This document shows, piece by piece, positions 17,133 through 27,526 of a stretch of DNA of 64,000 bases. Every line of letters starts with the position of its first letter. Position 1 is the first letter of the stretch. The DNA comes from an uncultured Gammaproteobacteria bacterium (GTDB lineage Bacteria; Pseudomonadota; Gammaproteobacteria; Eutrophobiales; Eutrophobiaceae). Both the position numbers and the translations under genes were made by a program. Location of the stretch: the NCBI GenBank assembly GCA_958295485.1, contig OY282354.1, positions 1,240,001-1,304,000 of the forward strand, read 5' to 3'. The notes below the pieces were generated by a model that searched no databases, was not told where the DNA came from, and saw nothing but the letters and a program-made list of their open reading frames with translations.

Positions 17133-18371
17133 ATGAAAATCGTTGCTGATAAGGCTGTTCCTTTTGTTTCCCGGCTCTTTTCGAGTTTGGGTGAAGTCGA
17201 ACTTTTTGACGGCAGGGACATTGTGGCCGCTTCAATCAAGGATGCTGATTGTCTGGTTGTCAGGTCTGTAACCCCTGTCGACCGGAAGCTGTTGGCCGGT
17301 TCGCGTATAAAATGCGTTGCCAGCGCAACCAGTGGCGCCGATCACGTAGACCTTGATTACCTGCACGCCCGTGATATTCCCTTATTTGACGCGAAAGGTT
17401 GTAACGCTACGGCCGTTGCCGAGTACGTGCTGAGTTGCCTGTTTGTCTTGTCTGACCAGTACGGCCTGAACCTGGAAGATAAAACGGTCGGCATTATCGG
17501 TTGTGGCAACGTGGGTAGCCGGCTTCGACGGTTCCTGCAGGTCATCGGGCCAGGTATCGGCATGACAACGCGGGTTTATGACCCGCTTATCAAGGATGAA
17601 AACAATTTGCCTGTTTTCCAGGAATTAGATGAGGTATTGAGCGCAGACATTATTACCCTGCACGTTCCACTGACAACGGCCGGCGAGTATCCCACTGCGC
17701 AAATGGTCGATCGGAATTTGCTAAGCAAGCTTAAAGAAGACGCGATCCTCATCAACACGGCGAGGGGCGGTATCGTTAATGAACAGGATTTGATTCGTTT
17801 CGCCGGACGGAACCAGGCAAGCCGGTTGGTATTGGATGTCTGGGATGATGAACCCCATATCAATTATGAATTATTCGAGTCGGCGACGCTGGCGACCCCC
17901 CATATCGCCGGTTATAGCCTTGACGCAAAAATGAATGCGACTCGAGTGGTCTATGAGCAGGTTTGCGGGTTGTTTAATTCGCCCGCGCAGGTGGATCCGG
18001 CGGTATTCCACCCCACCGGGACCACCGAACTGAAAATAACCGGATTTGACTGCGATATCGAGGCAATCCAGGTAGCGGCGCTCGCCAGTTACGACGTGCG
18101 CAGTGATTGCGCCGCCTTGAAAGGGATCAAAGAGATTGGGTCGGATAAACAGGCCGCTTTTTTTGATTCGTTGAGGGCGGATTACCTGTCCGGGCATCCA
18201 TACAGGCGGGAGTTTTCGGCGACGCGGGTGGTTTTGGCGGATGATCCCGGGGCCCTTGCGACACCCCCCCTGACAAGGGGGGGTCAAGGGCGCGCGCGAC
18301 GTGCCCTGTGCCCCCCGTTATATGACAAACTTTCATCGTTGGGATTTGAGGTAAAAACCCCCAAACAATAA
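17133..18371 (+). CDS. pdxB: Erythronate-4-phosphate dehydrogenase
   Basis: Oxidises 4-phosphoerythronate in the DXP-dependent pyridoxal-phosphate pathway. This is a 412-aa D-2-hydroxyacid dehydrogenase with the NAD motif GIIGCGNVGSRL, the arginine motif in TARGGIVNE and catalytic HIAGYS. The chosen ATG (17133) gives MKIVADKAVPF, the family N-terminus. The protein is some 30 residues longer than E. coli PdxB (378). The excess includes residues about 374-395, encoded by a palindromic CCCCCCTGACAAGGGGG repeat, which splits the C-terminal dimerisation region from its final LGFEV. Confidence 0.92.
   Translation: MKIVADKAVPFVSRLFSSLGEVELFDGRDIVAASIKDADCLVVRSVTPVDRKLLAGSRIKCVASATSGADHVDLDYLHARDIPLFDAKGCNATAVAEYVLSCLFVLSDQYGLNLEDKTVGIIGCGNVGSRLRRFLQVIGPGIGMTTRVYDPLIKDENNLPVFQELDEVLSADIITLHVPLTTAGEYPTAQMVDRNLLSKLKEDAILINTARGGIVNEQDLIRFAGRNQASRLVLDVWDDEPHINYELFESATLATPHIAGYSLDAKMNATRVVYEQVCGLFNSPAQVDPAVFHPTGTTELKITGFDCDIEAIQVAALASYDVRSDCAALKGIKEIGSDKQAAFFDSLRADYLSGHPYRREFSATRVVLADDPGALATPPLTRGGQGRARRALCPPLYDKLSSLGFEVKTPKQ
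18253..18320 (+). repeat. Palindromic repeat inserted in the pdxB C-terminus
   Basis: A cccccctgacaaggggggg palindrome (near 18264-18283) followed by tcaagggcgcgcgcg and a second C-run (ccccccg). It stays in frame and adds about 22 low-complexity residues (TPPLTRGGQGRARRALCPP) to PdxB. Confidence 0.65.
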
Positions 18372-18380
18372 GCCTTGGCA

Positions 18381-18983
18381 ATGAATTTAGGATTTTTTGC
18401 ATCCCATAACGGTACCAATATGCAGGTTGTCATCGATGCCTGCCGTTCGGGTAAATTAAGCGCGGCGCCCGCTGTCGTCATCAGCAACAACAAGGATTCC
18501 GGGGCATTGGAACGCGCTCGCAGTGAGAAAATTCCCGCGTTTCACCTGAGCGACGTCACCCACCCGGATCCAGTGGAGTTGGACAGGGAGATCGTCGATG
18601 TATTGCTTGAGCATGACGTCAACCTGGTTGTTCTTGCGGGTTATATGAAAAAAATCGGGCCGGTGACGCTGGCCACGTTTCCGTCCCGGATCATCAATAT
18701 ACACCCCGGCCTGTTGCCCAGGCATGGCGGGCAGGGCATGTACGGTATGCGCGTGCACGAGGCCGTGATTGCGTCCGGTGATAAGGAAACCGGCGTGACC
18801 ATCCACGTCGTGGACGGAATTTACGACCACGGCCCGGTTCTCGCGCAAACAAAGGTTCCCGTAAGAAAGGGTGATACCCCAGGGAGCCTGGCCAAACGCG
18901 TGTTAGCGGTCGAGCATGAATTCTACGTGGAGACGATTGACAAGATCATCCGTGGTGAGATCGAGCTGCACCCGTTCACTTGA
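18381..18983 (+). CDS. purN: Phosphoribosylglycinamide formyltransferase-type enzyme
   Basis: A 200-aa formyltransferase of the PurN family, which transfers formyl from 10-formyl-THF to GAR in purine synthesis. Catalytic Asn and His lie in INIHPGLLP, and the Asp lies in VVDGIYDHGPVLAQ. The N-terminal nucleotide loop is FFASHNGTNMQ, less typical than the usual SGNGSNLQ, so it could be a paralogue with another acceptor. The start is ATG 18381 (TTG 18375 is also in frame). It converges with, and overlaps by 8 bp, the DUF4399 gene. Confidence 0.82.
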   Translation: MNLGFFASHNGTNMQVVIDACRSGKLSAAPAVVISNNKDSGALERARSEKIPAFHLSDVTHPDPVELDREIVDVLLEHDVNLVVLAGYMKKIGPVTLATFPSRIINIHPGLLPRHGGQGMYGMRVHEAVIASGDKETGVTIHVVDGIYDHGPVLAQTKVPVRKGDTPGSLAKRVLAVEHEFYVETIDKIIRGEIELHPFT

Positions 18984-19389
18984 CGGTGATCGTAACCTGC
19001 TTCGACATGACGGGAGGATCATGGGGGATATGGGCAAAATCACCCAACAGCAACTGTAACGTGTGGGCGCCGGGCGGTAATTCCAAAACGGCTTCCGTTT
19101 GCCCTTTGCCGAAGTGACGATGTTTCTCATCATTGATGATCGGCAGGTCAAGGGGAGGGAGACTCGTGTCGATCAACAGGTGGTGGTGGCCGCTGTTCTC
19201 GTATTGAATGCCGGCGGGAGCGACACCCATGTTCTTTAAGCCGAACCGGATGGTGATTGGGTTCGACAACACGTCGCCGTCGTCAAGCGAGACAAAATAA
19301 AGTTCGGCATTGCTTGGCGCCGGCGTTCTTGCCAGCGCGGGACAGGAGAACATGATGGATGCAAAGATAAAGAGAATTAATTTATACAT
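18976..19389 (-). CDS. DUF4399 periplasmic protein
   Basis: A protein of about 137 aa with a cleavable signal peptide (MYKLILFIFASIMFSCPALA) and a beta-sandwich DUF4399 domain. Hallmarks are FGLKNMGVAPAG, SGHHHLLIDT, HFGKGQTEAVLELPPG and HVPHDPPVMS-like HIPHDPPVMS. The three histidines in GHHH and the later H residues suggest metal binding, but the function is unknown. The ATG at 19389 is preferred because the signal peptide begins there. Confidence 0.85.
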   Translation of the reverse strand: MYKLILFIFASIMFSCPALARTPAPSNAELYFVSLDDGDVLSNPITIRFGLKNMGVAPAGIQYENSGHHHLLIDTSLPPLDLPIINDEKHRHFGKGQTEAVLELPPGAHTLQLLLGDFAHIPHDPPVMSKQVTITVK

Positions 19390-19475
19390 TGTCGGCGCCC
19401 ATACCATTTGAATTTTCAGTTGAGTTTATCACAAAATCAATCGACACTGACCCTTTGACTTTATAAAATTCCCAG

Positions 19476-21965
19476 ATGCTTGATCAAATAGCAGAAGCAT
19501 ACGACCGATATATTTTAGGTTGCCCGAAAATCACCCTGGTGGCGCTTTTCGCCATATTTTCTTTCTTTGCCTGGTCTGCCAGGGATTTCAAGTTGGATGC
19601 CTCCGCCGATTCCCTGATTTTGGAAAGCGATGAAGACTTGCGCATCTTTCGTGAGCTGAATGAAAGATACGAAACACGCGATTTTTTATTCGTGACTTTT
19701 TCCCCCAATGAAGACCTGTTTTCAGCATCGTCCTTAAATACGATTCGCCAGCTGCGGGAGGATTTGAAACAAATCCCCGGGGTTGAATCGACGGTCTCGT
19801 TAATCGACGTGCCACTGGTAAAAATCGTCGGTGGGAAACTGGAGGAAATCGCCGCGAATTACCGCACCCTGGAAGATCCGGCCGTGAACCGGCAGGCGGC
19901 GAGAGAAGAGTTGTTGGCCAGCCCCGTATTTCGCAACCTGATTATCAGTGAAGACGGCCAGACAACGGCGCTGCTTGCCAACCTGGAACCGGATCAGGCC
20001 TGGATCGAATTACAAAGAAAAAAGAACCGGCTGTTAGTCAAGCAGAAATTCGAGGGATTAAGCGAAGCAGAAACGCTTGAGCTCGATAAAACCCTGCAAG
20101 AGTACGATGCAGCCAAGACCCGGGTCGTTGACGGCAACCATGAGGCCATAGCCGGGATTCGCGCGGTGATCGACAAGTACCGGGACGCCGGCGTCCTCTA
20201 TCTTGGCGGTGTTTCCATGGTTGCCGATGACATGATCACTTTCATAAAAAATGACCTGGCTATATTCGGCGCCGGTGTTTTCCTGTTTCTGGTAGTCATG
20301 TTATCCAGTATCTTCCGCCTGGCTCGGTTCGTCATATTACCCTTGTTCAGTTGTGTCTTTGCAGTGGTCATCATGCTGGGTTTATTGGGATTGGTCGGGT
20401 GGCGGGTGACGGTCATATCCTCCAACTTTATTTCGCTGATGCTCATCCTGACCATGTCCATGAACGTACACCTGATAGTGCGGTACCGGCAATTAGCTCG
20501 CGACTTTGCCGGACAGGGACAAAGAGAGTTGGTATTCAATACCGCCCGTCGCATGGTTTGGCCCTGTCTTTATACTGCGTTGACCACCATAATCGGTTTT
20601 GGTTCACTGGTCGTCAGTGGCATTAAACCGGTCATTGATTTCGGTTGGATGATGACCATGGGACTTACCGTTACCTTTTTGACCTCTTTCCTGCTATTTC
20701 CGGCGATACTTGTCTTGTTTGACAAAAAAATTACTTTCCTGGAAAAAAAACAGGCGCCGTTTACCGCGACGCTGGCAAAGATCACGGAAAAATACGGCAA
20801 TGGCGTCGTAGTGGCTGCGCTGCTGTTAGCCGCGATCAGTATTTTCGGTGTTTCCAGGCTTAAAGTGGAAAACAGTTTTATCAACTATTTCAGCGATGAC
20901 ACCGAGATCTACCAGGGATTGAAGCTGATCGACGATGAACTTGGCGGCACGACGCCTTTGGACGTGGCGCTGAAGTTCGACCCTGTTGCCGAATATGGAG
21001 AAGAAGATGAAGCCGTCGGCGAGGATGATGGATTTGTCGATTTAGACGACCTGTTTGGCGGGTTCGAGACGGAGCCTGCGGACCCGGCCGATGCCTGGTT
21101 TACCGCGTACAAAATCGACCGGATCAAGGCGGTGCATGATTACCTGGACAGCTTGCCGGCGGTTGGAAAAGTCCAGTCGCTGGCATCGATATTGCGGTTA
21201 GCCGAAGACTTGAATGAAGGCGAGGAGTTTGACGCGTTCGAACTGGCGATCATCAATAAAAAAATGCCCGTTGAGATAAAGGAGAGCATGATTGATCCTT
21301 ATGTTTCCATTGCGGATAACGAAGCCAGGATCAATATACGCATACTCGATTCCCTGCCTGACTTGCGCAGAAAACAGCTGTTGGAAAAAATCGAGGACGA
21401 TCTTCAGACGAAACTGGGACTGGCCAGGACGGATTTTCAAATCAGTGGCATGATGGTATTGTATAACAACATGTTGCAAAGTTTGTTCGCCTCCCAGATT
21501 AAGACCTTGGGGATTGTCATGTTGGGCATAGCCCTGATGTTGTTATTCCTGTTCAGGTCCGTTTCCCTGGCCCTTATCGGCATCATTCCGAATATCCTGG
21601 CGGCGGGAATTATACTGGGTCTGATGGGTCTCCTGGATATTTCCCTTGATATGATGACTATTACCATCGCCGCCATCACCGTCGGCATCGCGGTTGATAA
21701 CAGCATTCATTATATCTATCGATTCCGGGAGGAATACCCCGGCAGGTCGGACTACGTGGCGACGCTCCATTATTGTCATGCCAACATAGGCCGGGCTGTG
21801 TTTTATACGGCGATAACGATCATAGCTGGTTTTTCAATACTGGTATTGTCGAATTTCATACCGACGATCTATTTTGGATTGTTGACTGCATTGGCCATGT
21901 TCATCGCTCTCTTGGCGGCCTTGACCCTGCTGCCCAAGCTGATACTGATACTCCGCCCGTTTTAA
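19476..21965 (+). CDS. MMPL/RND-family exporter
   Basis: An 829-aa inner-membrane transporter with two repeats, each of one helix, a large periplasmic loop and five helices. The second helix block carries TVGIAVDNSIHYIYRFREE, an RND/MMPL motif. An acidic stretch (residues about 505-535) sits in the second periplasmic loop. Members move lipids or hopanoids (HpnN) to the outer membrane. It is followed 72 bp downstream by an MlaC-type periplasmic lipid carrier, suggesting that the pair exchanges phospholipid or another lipid (inference). Confidence 0.88.
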   Translation: MLDQIAEAYDRYILGCPKITLVALFAIFSFFAWSARDFKLDASADSLILESDEDLRIFRELNERYETRDFLFVTFSPNEDLFSASSLNTIRQLREDLKQIPGVESTVSLIDVPLVKIVGGKLEEIAANYRTLEDPAVNRQAAREELLASPVFRNLIISEDGQTTALLANLEPDQAWIELQRKKNRLLVKQKFEGLSEAETLELDKTLQEYDAAKTRVVDGNHEAIAGIRAVIDKYRDAGVLYLGGVSMVADDMITFIKNDLAIFGAGVFLFLVVMLSSIFRLARFVILPLFSCVFAVVIMLGLLGLVGWRVTVISSNFISLMLILTMSMNVHLIVRYRQLARDFAGQGQRELVFNTARRMVWPCLYTALTTIIGFGSLVVSGIKPVIDFGWMMTMGLTVTFLTSFLLFPAILVLFDKKITFLEKKQAPFTATLAKITEKYGNGVVVAALLLAAISIFGVSRLKVENSFINYFSDDTEIYQGLKLIDDELGGTTPLDVALKFDPVAEYGEEDEAVGEDDGFVDLDDLFGGFETEPADPADAWFTAYKIDRIKAVHDYLDSLPAVGKVQSLASILRLAEDLNEGEEFDAFELAIINKKMPVEIKESMIDPYVSIADNEARINIRILDSLPDLRRKQLLEKIEDDLQTKLGLARTDFQISGMMVLYNNMLQSLFASQIKTLGIVMLGIALMLLFLFRSVSLALIGIIPNILAAGIILGLMGLLDISLDMMTITIAAITVGIAVDNSIHYIYRFREEYPGRSDYVATLHYCHANIGRAVFYTAITIIAGFSILVLSNFIPTIYFGLLTALAMFIALLAALTLLPKLILILRPF

Positions 21966-21987
21966 TAAAACTTTTTTTATGGTCGGG

Positions 21988-22016
21988 TTGTCATATAGAA
22001 TGTACACCGTTAATAC
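21988..22016 (+). promoter_or_regulatory. Promoter upstream of mlaC
   Basis: TTGTCA (21988-21993), exactly 17 bases, TAATAC (22011-22016). It ends 22 bases before the mlaC ATG, downstream of the MMPL stop codon, so mlaC-ibaG-murA can be transcribed independently. Confidence 0.55.
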
Positions 22017-22037
22017 ACAATTGGGAGAATCAGAGTC

Positions 22038-22667
22038 ATGAAGCTGAAAGTTATCCTTTTTATGATGTTGCTGTTGCCGTTATTTTCAATGACGACAAAT
22101 TCAGCTGTTACAAGAGAACCAAAGGACGTCGTCATTACTACGGTTGATAACGTGATCGCCCGCGTCAACGCTGAGAGAGATCTGTTGGAGGCCCAACCGG
22201 AAAAAATTTATGAAGTTGTCAATGAGCTGATCATCCCCAACTTTGATTTTTTGAATATGTCGAAGTGGGTGCTGGGCAGGTATTGGGGCAATGCCTCCGA
22301 AGAGCAACGCAATGTATTTGCCGATGAATTCAAGACCCTGCTTGTTCGCACTTATGCGAAGGCGCTATTGGGATTTTCCGATGAGAAAATAAATTACCTG
22401 GAGACCAAAACGGGTTCCAAGCCGAATATCGTCCTGGTTAAAACCGAGATTAAATCAAATGCCAGCCCCAAATCGACCCCGGTTAATTACACCATGCATA
22501 TCAGTGGCGGGGATTGGAAGGTGGTGAACGTCGCTTTTGAGGGTATAAGCCTGGTTGACATCTATCGAAAATCATTCGCATCCGAGATTCGTAATAATGG
22601 CCTTGCATCGTTGATACAAAAACTGACGGACAAAAATGAGAGGCTGGAACGATCACTGGCCAGGTAA
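22038..22667 (+). CDS. mlaC: MlaC/Ttg2D-family periplasmic lipid-binding protein
   Basis: A 209-aa protein with a signal peptide (residues 1-24) and the MlaC fold. Motifs are PNFDFLNMSKWVLGRYW, FADEFKTLLVRTYAKALLGF and the C-terminal WKVVNVAFEGISLVDIYRKSF. It shuttles phospholipid between outer-membrane and inner-membrane partners. In many gammaproteobacteria it sits in mlaFEDCB next to ibaG-murA. Here mlaF, mlaE, mlaD and mlaB are absent and an MMPL exporter precedes it. Ribosome site gggag. Confidence 0.9.
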   Translation: MKLKVILFMMLLLPLFSMTTNSAVTREPKDVVITTVDNVIARVNAERDLLEAQPEKIYEVVNELIIPNFDFLNMSKWVLGRYWGNASEEQRNVFADEFKTLLVRTYAKALLGFSDEKINYLETKTGSKPNIVLVKTEIKSNASPKSTPVNYTMHISGGDWKVVNVAFEGISLVDIYRKSFASEIRNNGLASLIQKLTDKNERLERSLAR

Positions 22668-22699
22668 ATACACCCCTCTCATCAGGGGAAAGGTTAAAT

Positions 22700-22951
22700 A
22701 TGCAGATTGAAGATATTAAAAAATTGATCGAATCCGGCGTTCCAGGCAGCCGGGTTGAAATAGATGGTGATGGGACTCATTTTGGCGCCGTCGTCGTGAG
22801 TGAAGTATTTGCCGGAAAAAACATGGTTCAGCAGCATCAAGTAGTCTACAAGGCCCTGGGTGATAAGATGGGGACGGACATTCACGCCCTCTCCATTCAA
22901 ACGTATACGCCGGAGGCATGGGAAAAGAAAAAATCTCTCCGTGTTGTCTAG
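22700..22951 (+). CDS. ibaG: BolA-family protein IbaG
   Basis: An 83-aa BolA-like protein with VEIDGDGTHFGAVVVSEVF and NMVQQHQVVYKAL, closer to IbaG than to BolA by length and by its place directly before murA. BolA-type proteins bind monothiol glutaredoxins with a [2Fe-2S] cluster. The start follows aaagg. murA begins 50 bp downstream. Confidence 0.9.
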   Translation: MQIEDIKKLIESGVPGSRVEIDGDGTHFGAVVVSEVFAGKNMVQQHQVVYKALGDKMGTDIHALSIQTYTPEAWEKKKSLRVV

Positions 22952-22980
22952 CCTCCCCGAAATCCCGGAATTCCAATTAA

Positions 22981-24258
<1,278 letters not shown>

Positions 24259-24299
24259 CCCCCATACAGTCGCCGGCAACGATAGTAAAGATCAGAAGA

Positions 24300-24932
24300 A
24301 TGAACGATGAGATCACCATTGCAGTCTCCAAGGGCAGGATCCTTGAAGAGGCTTTACCTCTACTGGAACGGGTCGATGTTCGTCCGCTGGAAAATCCGGG
24401 CACATCGCGTAAATTGATTTTCCAGACTAATCACCCGGGGATGAAACTGATTATCATTCGGGCGGTTGATGTGCCCACCTACGTCTTGAATGGCTGCGCT
24501 GATTTAGGCATTGCCGGGAAAGATGTATTGATGGAATATGAAAGTGATAACCTGTATGAGCCATTGGACCTGAAAATCGCCTCTTGCCGTCTGATGTCAG
24601 CAGGGCGGAAAGATACGGCCGGGACTGGCGGCCGTTTACGCGTTGCGACAAAGTATGTCACGACAACCCGGAATTATTTTGCCGAGAAGGGGCAACAGGT
24701 AGAGATTATAAAGCTGTATGGCTCTATGGAGCTTGCCCCGGCGCTTGGGTTGTCTGACCAGATAGTTGACTTGGTCAATACCGGCAATACCCTGAGAGCG
24801 AATGGATTAATCCCGTTTGAGAACATAGCCGAGATCAGCTCGCGTCTCATCGTCAATAAAGCCGCCATGAAGATGAAGCAGGACATAATCAAACCTTTCA
24901 TAAAAAAACTTTCTGAAGTCATAGATAGATGA
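24300..24932 (+). CDS. hisG: ATP phosphoribosyltransferase, short form
   Basis: First enzyme of histidine synthesis (ATP + PRPP). It has 210 aa and lacks the C-terminal ACT-like regulatory domain of the long form. The PRPP-binding segment reads [16 protein letters not shown]. Short HisG proteins work in a complex with the regulatory subunit HisZ, which is not in this window. The stop overlaps the hisD start (ATGA). Confidence 0.95.
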   Translation: MNDEITIAVSKGRILEEALPLLERVDVRPLENPGTSRKLIFQTNHPGMKLIIIRAVDVPTYVLNGCADLGIAGKDVLMEYESDNLYEPLDLKIASCRLMSAGRKDTAGTGGRLRVATKYVTTTRNYFAEKGQQVEIIKLYGSMELAPALGLSDQIVDLVNTGNTLRANGLIPFENIAEISSRLIVNKAAMKMKQDIIKPFIKKLSEVIDR

Positions 24933-26254
24933 TCCGTATCGCAAGATTGGCCGGTACGGACGAGCGGTTTGAAAAACAGTTTGCGCAATTGCTCTCGACC
25001 GACATGGCCCCGGATCCCGAACTGGTTGAAACCGTCTCGGCGATCCTGGAGGACGTGAGGGACAATGGCGGTGCAGCCTTGTTGAAATATACGAATCGGT
25101 TCGATAATCGCGCTGTGGAAATCAGCGACCTGGAAGTGACAAAAGAGGTTTTGCAGCAATCCCTGGCTGAAATCCCGGCAAATGTCCGGGCGGCATTGGC
25201 GGATGCCGCCGCGCGTATTCGTGAATATCACCTGCGCCAGAAATCACAATCACAGTCCTGGACTTACCGGGACCGTGACGGTTCGACCCTGGGCCAACGG
25301 GTTACGGCCCTGGATAAAGTGGGCATTTACGTGCCGGGGGGGAAAGCGGCATACCCATCATCCGTATTGATGAGTGCGCTACCGGCAAAAGTAGCAGGTG
25401 TTGCAGAAATCATCATGGTTGTTCCTGCGGTAAATAATAAATTAAATCCGATCGTCCTGGCCGCAGCCGAAGTTGCGGGTGTCGACCGGGTCTTTTCAAT
25501 CGGTGGCGCGCAATCCATAGCAGCCCTGGCCTATGGCGCCGGCCCGGTCCCGGCAGTCGATAAGATTGTCGGGCCGGGAAATCGTTACGTGGCCACAGCC
25601 AAGCGGCTTGTTTTCGGCACAGTCGGAATCGATATGATCGCTGGCCCCTCCGAGCTGGTGATCGTTGCGGATGACAGCGCAAATCCGGACTGGGTGGCCC
25701 TGGACATGTTCGCCCAGGCTGAGCACGATGAAGATGCCAGGGCAATCCTGGTTACCACTGATCCGGGTTTTCCCGACCGGGTTGAAGCCAGTATGAATCA
25801 ATATCTTGTGAACCTGGAACGCGCTGAAATTATCCGGGTTTCAATTGCAAATAACGGCGCGTTGATTTACGTCGAAAGCCTGGAGCATGCCTGTCGCGTT
25901 GTAAACCAGTTGGCGCCGGAACACCTGGAGCTTGCCGTGCGTGACCCGAACGCGCTTTTGGGCGGAATCAAACACGCTGGGGCGATTTTCCTGGGGCATT
26001 TTGCCGCAGAAGTTTTAGGTGATTATTGCGCTGGCCCGAATCATGTTTTGCCTACGGGCAAGACTGCAAGATTCTCATCCCCACTTGGGGTTTATGATTT
26101 TCAAAAACGCTCTTCCCTTATCGAATGCACCCCGAATTCCGCCGCCGGACTTGTCGAAACGGCAGCGGTATTGGCGCGTGGCGAGGGATTGTCGGCCCAC
26201 GCCCAATCAGCGGAATTACGCTTGGGCGGCAAGACCCGCCGGGTTTCCCCTTGA
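24929..26254 (+). CDS. hisD: Histidinol dehydrogenase
   Basis: A 441-aa zinc enzyme catalysing the last two steps of histidine synthesis. Visible motifs are [41 protein letters not shown] and [10 protein letters not shown], with catalytic Glu and His residues in the APEHLEL region. Its final codons (RRVSP) merge into a ccccttgaccaggggg repeat at 26246-26264. Confidence 0.96.
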   Translation: MIRIARLAGTDERFEKQFAQLLSTDMAPDPELVETVSAILEDVRDNGGAALLKYTNRFDNRAVEISDLEVTKEVLQQSLAEIPANVRAALADAAARIREYHLRQKSQSQSWTYRDRDGSTLGQRVTALDKVGIYVPGGKAAYPSSVLMSALPAKVAGVAEIIMVVPAVNNKLNPIVLAAAEVAGVDRVFSIGGAQSIAALAYGAGPVPAVDKIVGPGNRYVATAKRLVFGTVGIDMIAGPSELVIVADDSANPDWVALDMFAQAEHDEDARAILVTTDPGFPDRVEASMNQYLVNLERAEIIRVSIANNGALIYVESLEHACRVVNQLAPEHLELAVRDPNALLGGIKHAGAIFLGHFAAEVLGDYCAGPNHVLPTGKTARFSSPLGVYDFQKRSSLIECTPNSAAGLVETAAVLARGEGLSAHAQSAELRLGGKTRRVSP

Positions 26255-26345
26255 CCAGGGGGTATCGCAAAAAGGGCGAAAGAAGGTGTTCAGGTTCAGA
26301 CAGGCAGGAAACATTAATCCCACAGGGGCAGGCCCCTGTGCCTGC
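26246..26345 (+). repeat. Repeat cluster between hisD and hisC
   Basis: Contains a ccccttgaccaggggg palindrome, a tatcgcaaaaaggg motif related to the gtgtcgcaaaa repeat, and a caggggcaggcccctg palindrome (about 26323-26338). It separates hisD from hisC by 185 bp, unusual in a his operon. No T-run follows, so it is not a classic terminator. Confidence 0.6.
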
Positions 26346-26439
26346 CTTGATCAATGTCGGCGGAGGAAGGGATGAAACCGATGGAAAATATCGCCATGCC
26401 GGCCCTGGATTGGCCGGTATCCGGTCCCGGGGCTGCCTT

Positions 26440-27525
26440 ATGAATCCGGGAGAAAAAGTGAAACGCTGGATTCGTCCTTCGATTCTTGCAGCCGAGGCAT
26501 ATCAGACGCCCACAGCAGCCGGATTGATTAAATTAGACGCCATGGAAAATCCTTACCAGTGGCCTGATGAAATAAAAAACGACTGGTTGGAGGTGCTGCG
26601 CGCCGTTGACATCAACCGGTACCCGGATGCCGATGCCCTGCAACTGAAAGAGCGGTTACGCAAGGTATTTTCCATTCCGCAGGGCGCCGGAATAATATCA
26701 GGTAATGGTTCCGATGAGCTGATCCTGATTATTTGCATGGCGGTTGCCGGCAAAAACACCGTGATCATGGCCCCTGAACCTGGTTTTGTCATGTATGGCG
26801 CCGTAGCGAATATCACTGCCAACCAATTCGTCGGCGTACCGTTGGACAAAAATGATTTTTCCCTGCCCTTGGGGGAAATGAAAGCCGCGATTGAAGAACA
26901 TCAACCTGCCGTAATCTTCCTGGCCTACCCGAACAACCCGACAGGAAATTTATTTGCCGGGGCGGAGATCGAGGAAATAGTGGAAATGGCGCCCGGCCTT
27001 GTCGTGATTGATGAGGCCTACCATGCTTTTGCGGGACAAACGTTCATACGGGAGTTGTCCGGACACGATAACTTGCTGGTTATGCGCACTTTATCAAAGT
27101 TCGGTTTGGCGGGGCTGAGATCAGGCTTTTTGTCAGGGAACGAATATTGGATAAATGAGTTTGACAAGTTGCGCATGCCCTACAACGTCAGCGTGTTAAC
27201 GCAACGAAGCGTGGAGTTTATTTTAAGTCACATGGACATCCTGAATAGTCAGGCTGAGCAAATACGGGCGGACAGGGAAATCTTGTTCGATGAATTAACG
27301 ACATTAGCAGGGATAAAAGCCTGGCCCAGCGCGGCCAATTTTATTTTATTCAAATGTCTGGATACCCCAGGCGTCGAAATATTCGAAGCGCTGAAATCCG
27401 CCGGGATCCTGGTCAAGAACCTTAATGGCGCCCATCCCCTGCTGGAGGATTGTTTGCGGGTCAGCATAGGGACACAGTATGAAAACGAACTGTTTCTTGC
27501 CGCCATCAAAAATCTCGCCGGCTGA
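26440..27525 (+). CDS. hisC: Histidinol-phosphate aminotransferase
   Basis: A 361-aa PLP-dependent class I/II aminotransferase converting imidazole-acetol phosphate to histidinol phosphate. The PLP lysine lies in RTLSKFGLAGLRSGF, and the cofactor-binding segment has YPNNPTGN and VIDEAYHAF. The start is ATG 26440, or GTG 26458, which follows gggagaaaaa. It converges with degS with a one-base gap and no terminator between. Confidence 0.94.
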   Translation: MNPGEKVKRWIRPSILAAEAYQTPTAAGLIKLDAMENPYQWPDEIKNDWLEVLRAVDINRYPDADALQLKERLRKVFSIPQGAGIISGNGSDELILIICMAVAGKNTVIMAPEPGFVMYGAVANITANQFVGVPLDKNDFSLPLGEMKAAIEEHQPAVIFLAYPNNPTGNLFAGAEIEEIVEMAPGLVVIDEAYHAFAGQTFIRELSGHDNLLVMRTLSKFGLAGLRSGFLSGNEYWINEFDKLRMPYNVSVLTQRSVEFILSHMDILNSQAEQIRADREILFDELTTLAGIKAWPSAANFILFKCLDTPGVEIFEALKSAGILVKNLNGAHPLLEDCLRVSIGTQYENELFLAAIKNLAG

Positions 27526-27526
27526 T

